Shown: positions 30,596 through 39,188 of the stretch, piece by piece | Position numbering within the stretch: the stretch's first letter is position 1 | Layout: each line of letters starts with the position of its first letter | Assembly: GCA_030652475.1 (NCBI GenBank) | Contig: JAUSAO010000116.1 | Location: 1 to 64,000, forward strand | Length of the DNA stretch: 64,000 nucleotides | From: Gallionella sp. | GTDB taxonomy: Bacteria; Pseudomonadota; Gammaproteobacteria; Burkholderiales; Gallionellaceae | Direction: 5' to 3' | Notes under the pieces: generated by a model | Database searches by the model: none | Told to the model about the DNA's origin: nothing | The model's input: the letters and a program-made list of their open reading frames with translations, nothing else | Program-made: the position numbers and the translations under genes

Positions 30596-30891
30596 AACAA
30601 CCCACCCTGCGCCACATTCACCTTGTGCGCTTGCATAACGCCAGCCGTTCGCCCTGAGCCTGTCGAAGGGTTAGGCGCAGCCTTCGCACCCGCAAGGGGT
30701 ACGCCGTGGCTGTAAGGGGCTGAAGCCCCAACAGCACACGCAGGCAAATTCTCCACCCGCAAAGAATAATCATCATGCCCCCACTCACAGCGCGACAGCA
30801 CCTGCTTGGGAATCTTCTTCACGGTGAGATTCGGATACTCGCCCCGCCCACGAAAAGCCGTACACAACACCAACAACGTCCCACCGTTCTG

Positions 30892-30927
30892 CTCCCTCTC
30901 CCCCCGGGAGAGGGCTGGGGTGAGGGA
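30892..30927. repeat. Palindromic repeat CCCTCTCCCCCCGGGAGAGGGCTGGGGTGAGGG inside the chimeric ORF
   Basis: Absent from the homologous position of mod (AGAERSLLVLCTAF versus AGYSSTPSLTPALSRGEREQNGGTLLVLCTAF). Confidence 0.75.
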
Positions 30928-31103
30928 AGGCGTTGACGAATATCCAGCCACCTCGTCATTCAACGCCTGCAACTGCTCGTGGTTCAAATTCGCCGTGGTG
31001 ACATAGATAAAATCCCGCTCGGTGATGCGATCCAGCATTTCCAACGACCGTCGTTGCGGCGCACGCAAACTCAAGCGCCCGGCGATGGCGTTCACATGGC
31101 GGT

Positions 31104-32351
31104 TCATTCAGCCTGTCCTTTTTTCTTTTTGGTTGCCGATTTTTTCAAACTGGGCGGTGCTTTTTTGGCAACTTGTAAGTTCCGCTTACCAGTTGCCTTG
31201 CCTTCTGGCGGGACTAGGAAACGCAGTTCCCGCCGAAGCTCGTTTTCAAGCTCCTCAACAGTTGGCAGATGCAACTGGTAACGGCTGGCAAAAATGTTTC
31301 GCTCCTGCTGTTCGCCCAGCGTGTACCTCACCACCGCATCGTTTTTATCGGGACATAAGATCAAGCCCAAGGTTGGGTTATCGCCCTCGGTACGCCGCTC
31401 GCGATCGTAGTAATTCACGTAAAACCGAATCTGGCCAAGGTCGGCGTGGGTCAGCTTGCCCACCTTCAAGTCGATCAGCACAAAGCACTTCAACACCGTG
31501 TGGTAGAAAACCAGATCAATATAGAAGTGGTCGCCATCCAGCGTGATGCGCTCCTGCCGCGAAACAAACGCAAATCCTTTACCCAACTCCAGCAAAAAGG
31601 TTTCCAGATTGCTAATCAGTGCCTGTTCCAGCTTTGATTCCACCAAGCGTGGCGAGGCTGGTATGTCAAGAAATTCCAACACCACCGGGTCTTTCAGCAC
31701 ATCAATAGGCTGCACAACTTCCTGCCCATGTACCGCTAGGCGCATCAGCCCTTTCTTGTCTCGGCTTTTCGCCAGTCGGTCGAACAGCAAGCTGCCGATC
31801 TGGCGCTCCATTTCGCGTGCAGACCATGTGTTGCCAGCAGCCTCTATCTCATAAAAGGTGCGCGCCTCGGCACGATTGACCCGTAGCAAAGTGCGATAGT
31901 GCGTCCACGAAAGGTTCGGGTTCAGTTGACCCGGCTTCCATGATTCCACACGCGCCGCGTTCGTAATGTGTGCAGCCTTGCCATCCACTGATGCGCCCAA
32001 ATTCCGACGCAGTGCGTCGGAATTTACTTCCGGCAACAGTTGCGGATATTCAAGATAGAAACGACGAAACAGCTCTAAATTGTCTACGCCGTAGCCAGAA
32101 CAGAAGTCCGCTTTCAGCCGTGCAGCCAGTTCCCGCAGCAACTCCGCACCATAACCAGCTCGACGTTTGCCTTGTTGTTCCTCCTCCACAATCTCGCGCC
32201 CGATCAGCCAGTTCGCCACCACCTGCGTGGTGTTGACCGTGCGAGCAATATTGCTGCGGGCCGATTCGAGAATGTCTCGGACGCGGTCGAACAAATGCGG
32301 TGCATCGAGTGCAGGTTTTTTTGGCTTTATCGTTTTGGGCTTCGTTGTCAT
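31104..32351 (-). CDS. DUF1016 / PDDEXK nuclease family (YhcG-like) protein
   Basis: DGDHFYIDLVFYHTVLKCFVLIDLKVGKLTHADLGQIRFYVNYYD. Start MTTKPKT at 32351, overlapping the mod stop. Confidence 0.9.
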   Translation of the reverse strand: MTTKPKTIKPKKPALDAPHLFDRVRDILESARSNIARTVNTTQVVANWLIGREIVEEEQQGKRRAGYGAELLRELAARLKADFCSGYGVDNLELFRRFYLEYPQLLPEVNSDALRRNLGASVDGKAAHITNAARVESWKPGQLNPNLSWTHYRTLLRVNRAEARTFYEIEAAGNTWSAREMERQIGSLLFDRLAKSRDKKGLMRLAVHGQEVVQPIDVLKDPVVLEFLDIPASPRLVESKLEQALISNLETFLLELGKGFAFVSRQERITLDGDHFYIDLVFYHTVLKCFVLIDLKVGKLTHADLGQIRFYVNYYDRERRTEGDNPTLGLILCPDKNDAVVRYTLGEQQERNIFASRYQLHLPTVEELENELRRELRFLVPPEGKATGKRNLQVAKKAPPSLKKSATKKKKGQAE

Positions 32352-34135
32352 GCGTCGCCCTCCCCAAACAACCCGGCCTGTGCCGCATTCACACCGCGCA
32401 CTTTCGCACCTCCACCCGTTCGCCCTGAGCTTGTCGAAGGGTCTGAGCTTATCGCATGACTGGCTGACGCCTTCGCACCCGCAAGGGGTACGCCGTGGCT
32501 GTAAGGGGCTGAAGCCCCAACAGCACACGCTGGCAAATTCTCAACCCGCAACGAATAATCATCATGCCCCCACTCGCAGCGCGACAGCACTTGCTTGGGT
32601 ATCTTCTTCACCGTGAGGTTCGGATACTCGCCTCGCCCACGGAAAGCAGTGCACAACACCAACAGACTGCGCTCCGCCCCCACCTCATCGGAAAGCTGCT
32701 GCAACTGTTCGTGGTTCAGGTTCGCCGTGGTGACGTAGATAAAATCCCGCTCGGTAGAATGCCCGTGCATCCAGTAATGCGCATCGCTGGGCGCGTAGGT
32801 GAAGCCCTCCAGCTTGCACAAGGCTTGCGCCAGCATCTCCGCGTTGTATTCCTTGTTGATCACCCACTGCCCGTAAGCATCCTGCCGCAACAGGCTGGGC
32901 GCGAGTTTGTAATAGCGGAAACCGCCGCCCCCTTGCCAGTTCACCGCCCCGGAAATGCCGCCCTTGTCCTCGCCATCAATCACCTTTTGCATGCGCGGGA
33001 TGATGTGCGTGTGGCAATGCTCACCCAGCTCCACCATGATCCATCGGCGACCCATCTTGTGCGCCACCGCGCCAGTGGTGCCGGAACCGGCGAAAGAGTC
33101 GAGGACGAGGTCGCCGGGGTTAGTTGATAGTTCGATAACCCGTTTTAACAGACGCTCCGGCTTTGGTGTTGAAAACAGCTCTGGTTGATCTGGAAGCGTT
33201 GCCGCATTTTCTGCCTTGGCCTCTTGGTTATGTCCAACTTCCTCCGAAGGCCACAGTGTTATCGGCACGACACCTTCTTTGCTGTCTCGTAAGAATCTTT
33301 TCATGCGTGGTTGGTTGCGACCATCTTTCCCCCACCACAACAAACCTTCATCCTCAAAGCGCTTTATTGTCTCAAGTGAATATCCCCAAGCACGACCTTT
33401 TGGGGGCAGTATCTCTTCGCCTTGCGGGCTAACAATCGGAAATAACCCAGAGCTTTTACCGGTTTGCGCAAACTGTTTGCCACGCTGCCCTGAGGTGAGA
33501 CTTACATGCAGTGGGCTCGATGCCCATGCACCACGAGGGTCATTATCAGGGTTACTGTAATCACCAACATTTCTTTCGCTACGCGGCACTCGCCCCATTT
33601 TGAATAAGGATATATCTTTCGCATAGACAAGAACCATATCCGTAGCCGATGAAAAGTACACAGCGTTGTTATGCACGCTCGTAGTCTTCTGCCAAGTGAT
33701 CGTGCCCACAAAGTTCATGCGCCCAAACACTTCATCACACATCACTTTGAGGTAATGCCCTTCAGCATCATCTATTGTCATCCACAACGAACCATCCTCC
33801 GACAACAACCGCCGGATAATCTCCAGCCGGTCGCGCATCAGCGACAGCCAGATCGAATGCTCCACCCCGTCGTCGTAATGCGTGAACGCGCTGCCAGTGT
33901 TATACGGCGGGTCAATAAATACGCACTTCACCTTCCCCGCAAACTCCGCCTCCAAAGCCTTCAACGCCAGCAGGTTGTCACCAAAAATGAGCTGATTGTC
34001 GAAAATGTCGCCATCCGTCACCCGATGTTTCGCGTGATAACTCCTCAAAGGGTCTTCCAGTAAAATACGCGGCTCCAGCTTCGGTCTATGTTCCTTACCG
34101 ATCCAGGTGAGTTCTAATTTTTGTTTTTTGCTCAT
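32348..34135 (-). CDS. mod: Type III restriction-modification adenine methyltransferase Mod
   Basis: VFIDPPYNTGSAFTHYDDG (motif IV), LVLDSFAGSGTTGAVAHKMGRRWIMVE (motif I). Confidence 0.92.
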   Translation of the reverse strand: MSKKQKLELTWIGKEHRPKLEPRILLEDPLRSYHAKHRVTDGDIFDNQLIFGDNLLALKALEAEFAGKVKCVFIDPPYNTGSAFTHYDDGVEHSIWLSLMRDRLEIIRRLLSEDGSLWMTIDDAEGHYLKVMCDEVFGRMNFVGTITWQKTTSVHNNAVYFSSATDMVLVYAKDISLFKMGRVPRSERNVGDYSNPDNDPRGAWASSPLHVSLTSGQRGKQFAQTGKSSGLFPIVSPQGEEILPPKGRAWGYSLETIKRFEDEGLLWWGKDGRNQPRMKRFLRDSKEGVVPITLWPSEEVGHNQEAKAENAATLPDQPELFSTPKPERLLKRVIELSTNPGDLVLDSFAGSGTTGAVAHKMGRRWIMVELGEHCHTHIIPRMQKVIDGEDKGGISGAVNWQGGGGFRYYKLAPSLLRQDAYGQWVINKEYNAEMLAQALCKLEGFTYAPSDAHYWMHGHSTERDFIYVTTANLNHEQLQQLSDEVGAERSLLVLCTAFRGRGEYPNLTVKKIPKQVLSRCEWGHDDYSLRVENLPACAVGASAPYSHGVPLAGAKASASHAISSDPSTSSGRTGGGAKVRGVNAAQAGLFGEGDA

Positions 34136-34158
34136 TAACCTATCCTGTGTAGTGGCTG

Positions 34159-35034
34159 TCAGGCGACTGCTTTGGTTTGCGGAAATGCCTCATCGGGAAC
34201 AACAAGGTTCTGACTGAAAAACATCACCTCACTGCCGACATATCGCCGTTGCGCCGTGTAATTCAACCCATAACTAAGTGACTTGCTTAGCTGATACATG
34301 GCGCAAATCTCCTCAACATTGTCGTAAGACACCACCCAACGCGACTTGAATTGCTTCCTCTGGATTGCTTCAGCAATGGCGACGTGATCGTCATGCTCAT
34401 AGTAGTTTCGGTACAAACCTTTGCCTTTGACGTAATAAGGCGGGTCGAGGTAGATCAAGGATTTCATCGGAAGAAATTCAGAACACCTGTTCAAGAGACG
34501 CAGTGAATCTTCGCAATACACTGTAATGTCGTCCGCTCGCTTGGCAATCTCTAGGATTCGTGCAGCAACAACATCCTTCTTGAAGCGCGCATCCAGTTTG
34601 TAATCGCCATCTTGATTCTTGCCGCCGATGACCCCCGCCTTCAGAATCCCGGAACGATTCGTTCTGTTCATGAACAAGGTCGCAAAACCCTTCTCAACCA
34701 AACTAGCCTTGCAGTCATCACGGAGAACCGAGCGCCACTTGAACCATTCCTCAATCGTAATAGGCGTGGACTCAAGCAGCTCCAAAATTGCACCAGAATG
34801 CTTGGTAACGGAGACCCAAAAAGCATAAACCGCAGGGTCAGCATCATTGATATGGATATGACTGGCATGACCATGAAACAACAATTCCAGCGCAACACCG
34901 GCTCCACCCGCATATGGCTCCAGGTAATGACCACCCCCAACGCCATTGACCTCCATCACCTTTGCAATGAATGGGGCGAATGGCGCTTTCCCGCCGGGGT
35001 AGCGCAATGGGCTGTACAGTTTATTTGAGAACAT
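34159..35034 (-). CDS. Dam-family (D12 class) DNA adenine methyltransferase
   Basis: SPLRYPGGKAPFAPFI, YLEPYAGGAGVALELLF, SLIYLDPPYYVKGKGLYRNYY. Confidence 0.92.
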   Translation of the reverse strand: MFSNKLYSPLRYPGGKAPFAPFIAKVMEVNGVGGGHYLEPYAGGAGVALELLFHGHASHIHINDADPAVYAFWVSVTKHSGAILELLESTPITIEEWFKWRSVLRDDCKASLVEKGFATLFMNRTNRSGILKAGVIGGKNQDGDYKLDARFKKDVVAARILEIAKRADDITVYCEDSLRLLNRCSEFLPMKSLIYLDPPYYVKGKGLYRNYYEHDDHVAIAEAIQRKQFKSRWVVSYDNVEEICAMYQLSKSLSYGLNYTAQRRYVGSEVMFFSQNLVVPDEAFPQTKAVA

Positions 35035-35036
35035 AG

Positions 35037-36773
35037 CTATACTTTCTTCAACTTAACTTCCAGTGCTGTCAGCTTGGCCGCATCCACTGCGAATCCATTT
35101 TTCATCACGCCGTGGATAGCTTCCTTGAATTTTGTCAGAAACGCATTGCTGGCATCTGGATTGTTTTCGACCCAATGTTTCCACGGGTTGTATGGCTTCG
35201 CGCCAGAGGACACTAATTTTTGAAATTCCTCGCCCTTATAAAAGCGCTTGAAAACCTCTCGTGGAGTCTTGTCACCCTGATACGCGGCGACCCGTTCCTT
35301 CACATCAACAGTGCCTACGGTAATTGCAAACTCCCTTATTACCTCGGACGCAGCGTTAGTGAATACGCTTCGAGAGAAACTCAGACGATTTTTCCAAAAT
35401 TCATGATCGGCGGGGAGATTGTACAGGTGCTCAAAAATCAACTGATCTGGAGGCAGATTCCCGGGCAAAAGGACAACCGTCCTGAAGTTCTTGCCTTCGA
35501 GCTGTTGAGCAACATCCGAGTCCAGACAGACAATGCCTTTCTCGGCAAATTCTGGCACCTTGCTCTTGATCAAAGTCAAATAGTGACCACATCCGAGCGT
35601 CACCTCTGTCATCAAAGTCATGAACTTCTTTACTGGCTGTCTGATCATCAATGCAGCAAAGAAATCCGCAGCCTCTTTATCTTCAAAATAAACATTGACC
35701 TTTGGTAAAAAGGTATCAGGGGCAGTGGAAACGAGGCCCCTACTGGCATCTCGTATATCGTCATTGATTTGTGTCCACGACCAATCCTGCTTTACTTGAA
35801 CATCGCCGTAGGTGTTACTCAGGTAAACCGTCTTGAATTTTTTCCTGAACTTCTGACTTTGCTCAAACGCATATTCAATCAAGGTCGGCGAGTGCGATGT
35901 CATGACAACCTGAAGATTCAAGCTCTTGCACATCCGATCAAGCATCTTCAATAAATTCACCTGCGCAGTAGGGAACAATCCCGCATCAGCCTCATCAATC
36001 AGTAGCAACCCGCCTTTGTAGTCGGGGTATTCTTCTTTCAATTTTCTGAAAGACATTAGCGCCAAGATGATCTGACCAGCATTGTCCTCGCCTGCGGAAA
36101 CAGACTCCTGATCATAGTTGTCGCCATGCGCCACTGCTGAGTTAATGGTTCCCTGTGTACCAGTGGCAAAAGATGAATTGCGATTGAGAAGCTCATTGGT
36201 GAGCCCAATGAAATCCTGTTTGTGCTTTTGCAGGTACTCAAAGTCAATGACTTTGTAGTCCCTGTCTGCAATAGGGTAGAGACGTTTCAGACTGAGGAAA
36301 ATAACCGGATGAGTGAAATTTCTACTCGTATTTCCTGTTGCCGTGCTGTTATTCCTAACTACAGGTCTCGGCGATTTTCCCCGCTTCATCAACTCTAATT
36401 TTGCTGTTGCAACTTGATTGGTATATCCGTCAAACAGTTCGATATTGACCGTCATGGAGCCAGGAACATCAAACTTCTCTGAGATTCGAAAGTGCTCGCT
36501 GTATTGGGACTTGAATGAGCCGCCAGTAATTTGCTGAAAAGAAACTGCCTCATCTTTAACCCAGTCTTTTTCAAAGTTAAAAATTTGCGCAGCAATACCC
36601 AGAATGGATGACTTGGACGTTCCGTTCTTCCCGCATACGACCGTGATGTGGTCGCCGAACTCGATCTCCACATTGTTTAGTGCGCGGAATTTTTCAATTA
36701 TCAGCTTTTTTAGTTGAGTCTTAGACATTCCAATCATCCTCTCTGCCCCCTCAATTCCCATCAGAATGCCCAT
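35037..36773 (-). CDS. AAA ATPase, OLD-like with C-terminal TOPRIM-like region (start may be MSKTQ at 36728)
   Basis: Walker A GKNGTSKSSI, Walker B GGLLLIDEADAG, TSHSPTLIEYA, then VYFEDKEAADFF...CLDSD. Confidence 0.8.
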   Translation of the reverse strand: MGILMGIEGAERMIGMSKTQLKKLIIEKFRALNNVEIEFGDHITVVCGKNGTSKSSILGIAAQIFNFEKDWVKDEAVSFQQITGGSFKSQYSEHFRISEKFDVPGSMTVNIELFDGYTNQVATAKLELMKRGKSPRPVVRNNSTATGNTSRNFTHPVIFLSLKRLYPIADRDYKVIDFEYLQKHKQDFIGLTNELLNRNSSFATGTQGTINSAVAHGDNYDQESVSAGEDNAGQIILALMSFRKLKEEYPDYKGGLLLIDEADAGLFPTAQVNLLKMLDRMCKSLNLQVVMTSHSPTLIEYAFEQSQKFRKKFKTVYLSNTYGDVQVKQDWSWTQINDDIRDASRGLVSTAPDTFLPKVNVYFEDKEAADFFAALMIRQPVKKFMTLMTEVTLGCGHYLTLIKSKVPEFAEKGIVCLDSDVAQQLEGKNFRTVVLLPGNLPPDQLIFEHLYNLPADHEFWKNRLSFSRSVFTNAASEVIREFAITVGTVDVKERVAAYQGDKTPREVFKRFYKGEEFQKLVSSGAKPYNPWKHWVENNPDASNAFLTKFKEAIHGVMKNGFAVDAAKLTALEVKLKKV

Positions 36774-36896
36774 CCCTGTTGTTGCATGAATTTTTCAAGG
36801 TCAATGCAGGGCACATTGAAATGCGCGCACACGTTGGGTAATCTCTGGCCGCACTCCGGCGACGGATTCACTTCTCATTTCAACGTCCCAATACAA

Positions 36897-38177
36897 TTAC
36901 AAGGTAGAATTATCACCCAAAGTAGGAAAACTTATTCCTTCAATTTCCTGCAACGATTTCCCCGCAATCCCCTGCAAATCACCATACATTCCAACCGTTG
37001 CACCCATCACCCGCTCGATCTGCTCTTCGCGCTTTGCCCATTGTTTCATGATTGCTTTACGCTCCTTGTCGAGGTCTTCCTGCATCGTGGAAAAGGCTTC
37101 GACAATGGCCTCTACACGCTGACGGAAGCGTGGGCCAGTAAGGTATTGGTAGACCATTTCGGTCTTGGTCTGCTGGCCTTCGGATGACTGTCTGGCCGTG
37201 GCTAGCTCCAACAATGTCTGGCGCAAAATCATCGCCACCGGCAACGCGGCGCGCGGATGCGTCACCCAGATACCGTCCATCAGCTCGAAGGTTTCGATAC
37301 CCTTGGGCAACGCCTGAGTAACAATCACGGCAATTTCCGCCTTGGCGGTGCGCTGATCCTCGCGCAACTTGGTCAGCCAGCCATCGCTCCAATTTTTGGT
37401 GCGCTTGGATTCCCAAAGAATGGTGCCGCTTGCCTGCCCTCCGTTGGTCCGCACGCGATGCAGCGCATCACCGCCGAATTCGCCCTTGGGTACAGGCTCA
37501 ATCAGATCGAAAGGAAATTTGCTGCGCAGCAGGTTTTCAAGCTCTAGTTCCTGCACTTCACCCTGCAATTGTTGTGACCCCTGCTCAGCCCGGCGCTTGA
37601 GGTCCTCAATCTGTTTCTGCATCGCGGTAATGGTTTGCTCTTTCTCCATCACCTTGAGTTTCTGTTCTTCCTCGGCTTCTTTTTTGGCCAAGGTGCGCAC
37701 TTCGGTCAAACCGACTTGCACGCGCTTTTCCACTGTGAGTTCCAACTCGCGCTTTTCTTCATCGAGTGCGCGCTGTCTTCTAATCAGCTCTGCTTGCGCC
37801 TTTTGCGCTTCAGCTAATTTGGCATTATTGGTGTTGAGCACTTCCTGTAATTCGGTCAGCTCACGCGCCTTGTTTTCCAATTCGGCAGCACTGGCAAGCT
37901 TGGCCTTCTTGGATTCTTCTGCTATCACGCGGGCACGTTCTGCTTTCAACTGTGCTGCAACTTGATCCGCTACTTGGTCGTCAAGCTTGCGCTTGTCTTC
38001 AACAAGCTGCTTTTCTTTGTCGCGCATCGCCTGTTCGCGCTTGGCGATGTCTGTGTCTTTCTGCGCGAGTTGTTCCTCAAACTGTTTGCGTGTTGCAGCA
38101 ATCAGTGGTGCAGCTAGCGATTCATTGAGTTTGATCTCGGTGTGGCAGTTGGGGCAGGTGATAGTTGGTTCGGTCAT
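36897..38177 (-). CDS. DUF2130 domain-containing coiled-coil protein
   Basis: TITCPNCHTEIKLNES zinc-ribbon start, long coiled coil, then LLRSKFPFDLIEPVPKGEFGGDALHRV...GTILWESKRTKNWSDGWLTKLREDQ. Confidence 0.88.
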   Translation of the reverse strand: MTEPTITCPNCHTEIKLNESLAAPLIAATRKQFEEQLAQKDTDIAKREQAMRDKEKQLVEDKRKLDDQVADQVAAQLKAERARVIAEESKKAKLASAAELENKARELTELQEVLNTNNAKLAEAQKAQAELIRRQRALDEEKRELELTVEKRVQVGLTEVRTLAKKEAEEEQKLKVMEKEQTITAMQKQIEDLKRRAEQGSQQLQGEVQELELENLLRSKFPFDLIEPVPKGEFGGDALHRVRTNGGQASGTILWESKRTKNWSDGWLTKLREDQRTAKAEIAVIVTQALPKGIETFELMDGIWVTHPRAALPVAMILRQTLLELATARQSSEGQQTKTEMVYQYLTGPRFRQRVEAIVEAFSTMQEDLDKERKAIMKQWAKREEQIERVMGATVGMYGDLQGIAGKSLQEIEGISFPTLGDNSTL

Positions 38178-39067
38178 GGCTCATCCTTTCTGGATTTCTT
38201 CGTCGCTTTGCCCAACAAACCACCTGCTTCACGCTCATCCAGCTCCAATTTTGGTGTTGAGTTTTTGAGCCGCTTTTCCACCTCTTTAATGTGCTCCGCC
38301 GATGGGATTTGCTCAGGCAATGTGCCGCCAATACGCTTGATGGCATCGCGCACTTCCTTGCCAACCTGCTCGTGAGTCTGAATGGCTTGAGTCTGAGTGC
38401 GAATGCCCTCGCGAGCCAGTTTGTCCCGCGTTTGCGTCATGCGGAACTGGTTGGCGGCCAGTTCGGTGGCATTCATCCGATCAAGCAGGTTGTCTTTTTC
38501 CGGGATAGCCTTGCGTGCCTTGATTGCAGCGCCGCCTAGTCCACCATACAAGCCTTTGTAACCGGCATCGTGGAATACACCAAACATTTTGCTTTGTACG
38601 CCAGCATCTTGAGCCGCGCCGGAGAGTGCCTTGAATTCTTCACTGGTTTGCTTGCGTAGATCCAACCGTTCAATGTCGGCTGCAGCTTGGTTGGTCAATT
38701 CCTGCCGACGAGCTTGAATCGCAAAGTATTTCTGGGCGTGGGCGATTTCCGTTTTGCGCGGATCGCCGTTCTGAGCAATGAGGTAACAGGCGAAACGCGA
38801 GAGGTGGTAATCATCAACAACTTGAACCGCCCCTTTGCCGCCGGTGATCGGTTTGCCGGCGCCGGCAAAGTGATCACCGGCACTGTTTCCAGAGGCTTCG
38901 CAGGAAGCCATGGCCCGCTTGACAGCATCTTCAAACCGACGCCACTGGCTGTATCCAAGCATGGGCTGCAAATCACGGGCGCTCCAGTATTCCGCGCCGT
39001 GCTCGTTGCTTTGCTTTAGATTTTCAAAGGATTGTGAACCCGGCATTGGTAATTGCTTATCCATCAT
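38174..39067 (-). CDS. dinD: DNA damage-inducible protein D (DinD-like)
   Basis: EYWSARDLQPMLGYSQWRRFEDAVKRA...KGAVQVVDDYHLSRFACYLIAQNGDPRK. Confidence 0.88.
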   Translation of the reverse strand: MMDKQLPMPGSQSFENLKQSNEHGAEYWSARDLQPMLGYSQWRRFEDAVKRAMASCEASGNSAGDHFAGAGKPITGGKGAVQVVDDYHLSRFACYLIAQNGDPRKTEIAHAQKYFAIQARRQELTNQAAADIERLDLRKQTSEEFKALSGAAQDAGVQSKMFGVFHDAGYKGLYGGLGGAAIKARKAIPEKDNLLDRMNATELAANQFRMTQTRDKLAREGIRTQTQAIQTHEQVGKEVRDAIKRIGGTLPEQIPSAEHIKEVEKRLKNSTPKLELDEREAGGLLGKATKKSRKDEP

Positions 39068-39108
39068 GGTTCCCCTTTTTTATTCAGCCATAAGAATAAC
39101 GGACTGAT

Positions 39109-39138
39109 TTTAATTCCCTCGAATTCGAGGGAATTAAA
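39109..39138. promoter_or_regulatory. Perfect 30-bp palindrome upstream of dinD (candidate operator)
   Basis: TTTAATTCCCTCGAATTCGAGGGAATTAAA, all 15 base pairs match; 41 bp upstream of the dinD start codon. Confidence 0.6.
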
Positions 39139-39188
39139 CCGCAGTTTATACATACCTCGCCCCCCACGGACTAATGATTTATGTGCTG

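Larger units (their letters stand above)
30517..31107 (-). pseudogene. Chimeric ORF: res N-terminus (30 codons) fused to mod C-terminus
   Basis: MNRHVNAIAGRLSLRAPQRRSLEMLDRITE matches the Res start. RDFIYVTTANLNHEQLQ...LVLCTAFRGRGEYPNLTVKKIPKQVLSRCEWGHDDYSLRVENLPACAVGASAPYSHGVPLAGAKA matches the Mod C-terminus. Confidence 0.85.
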
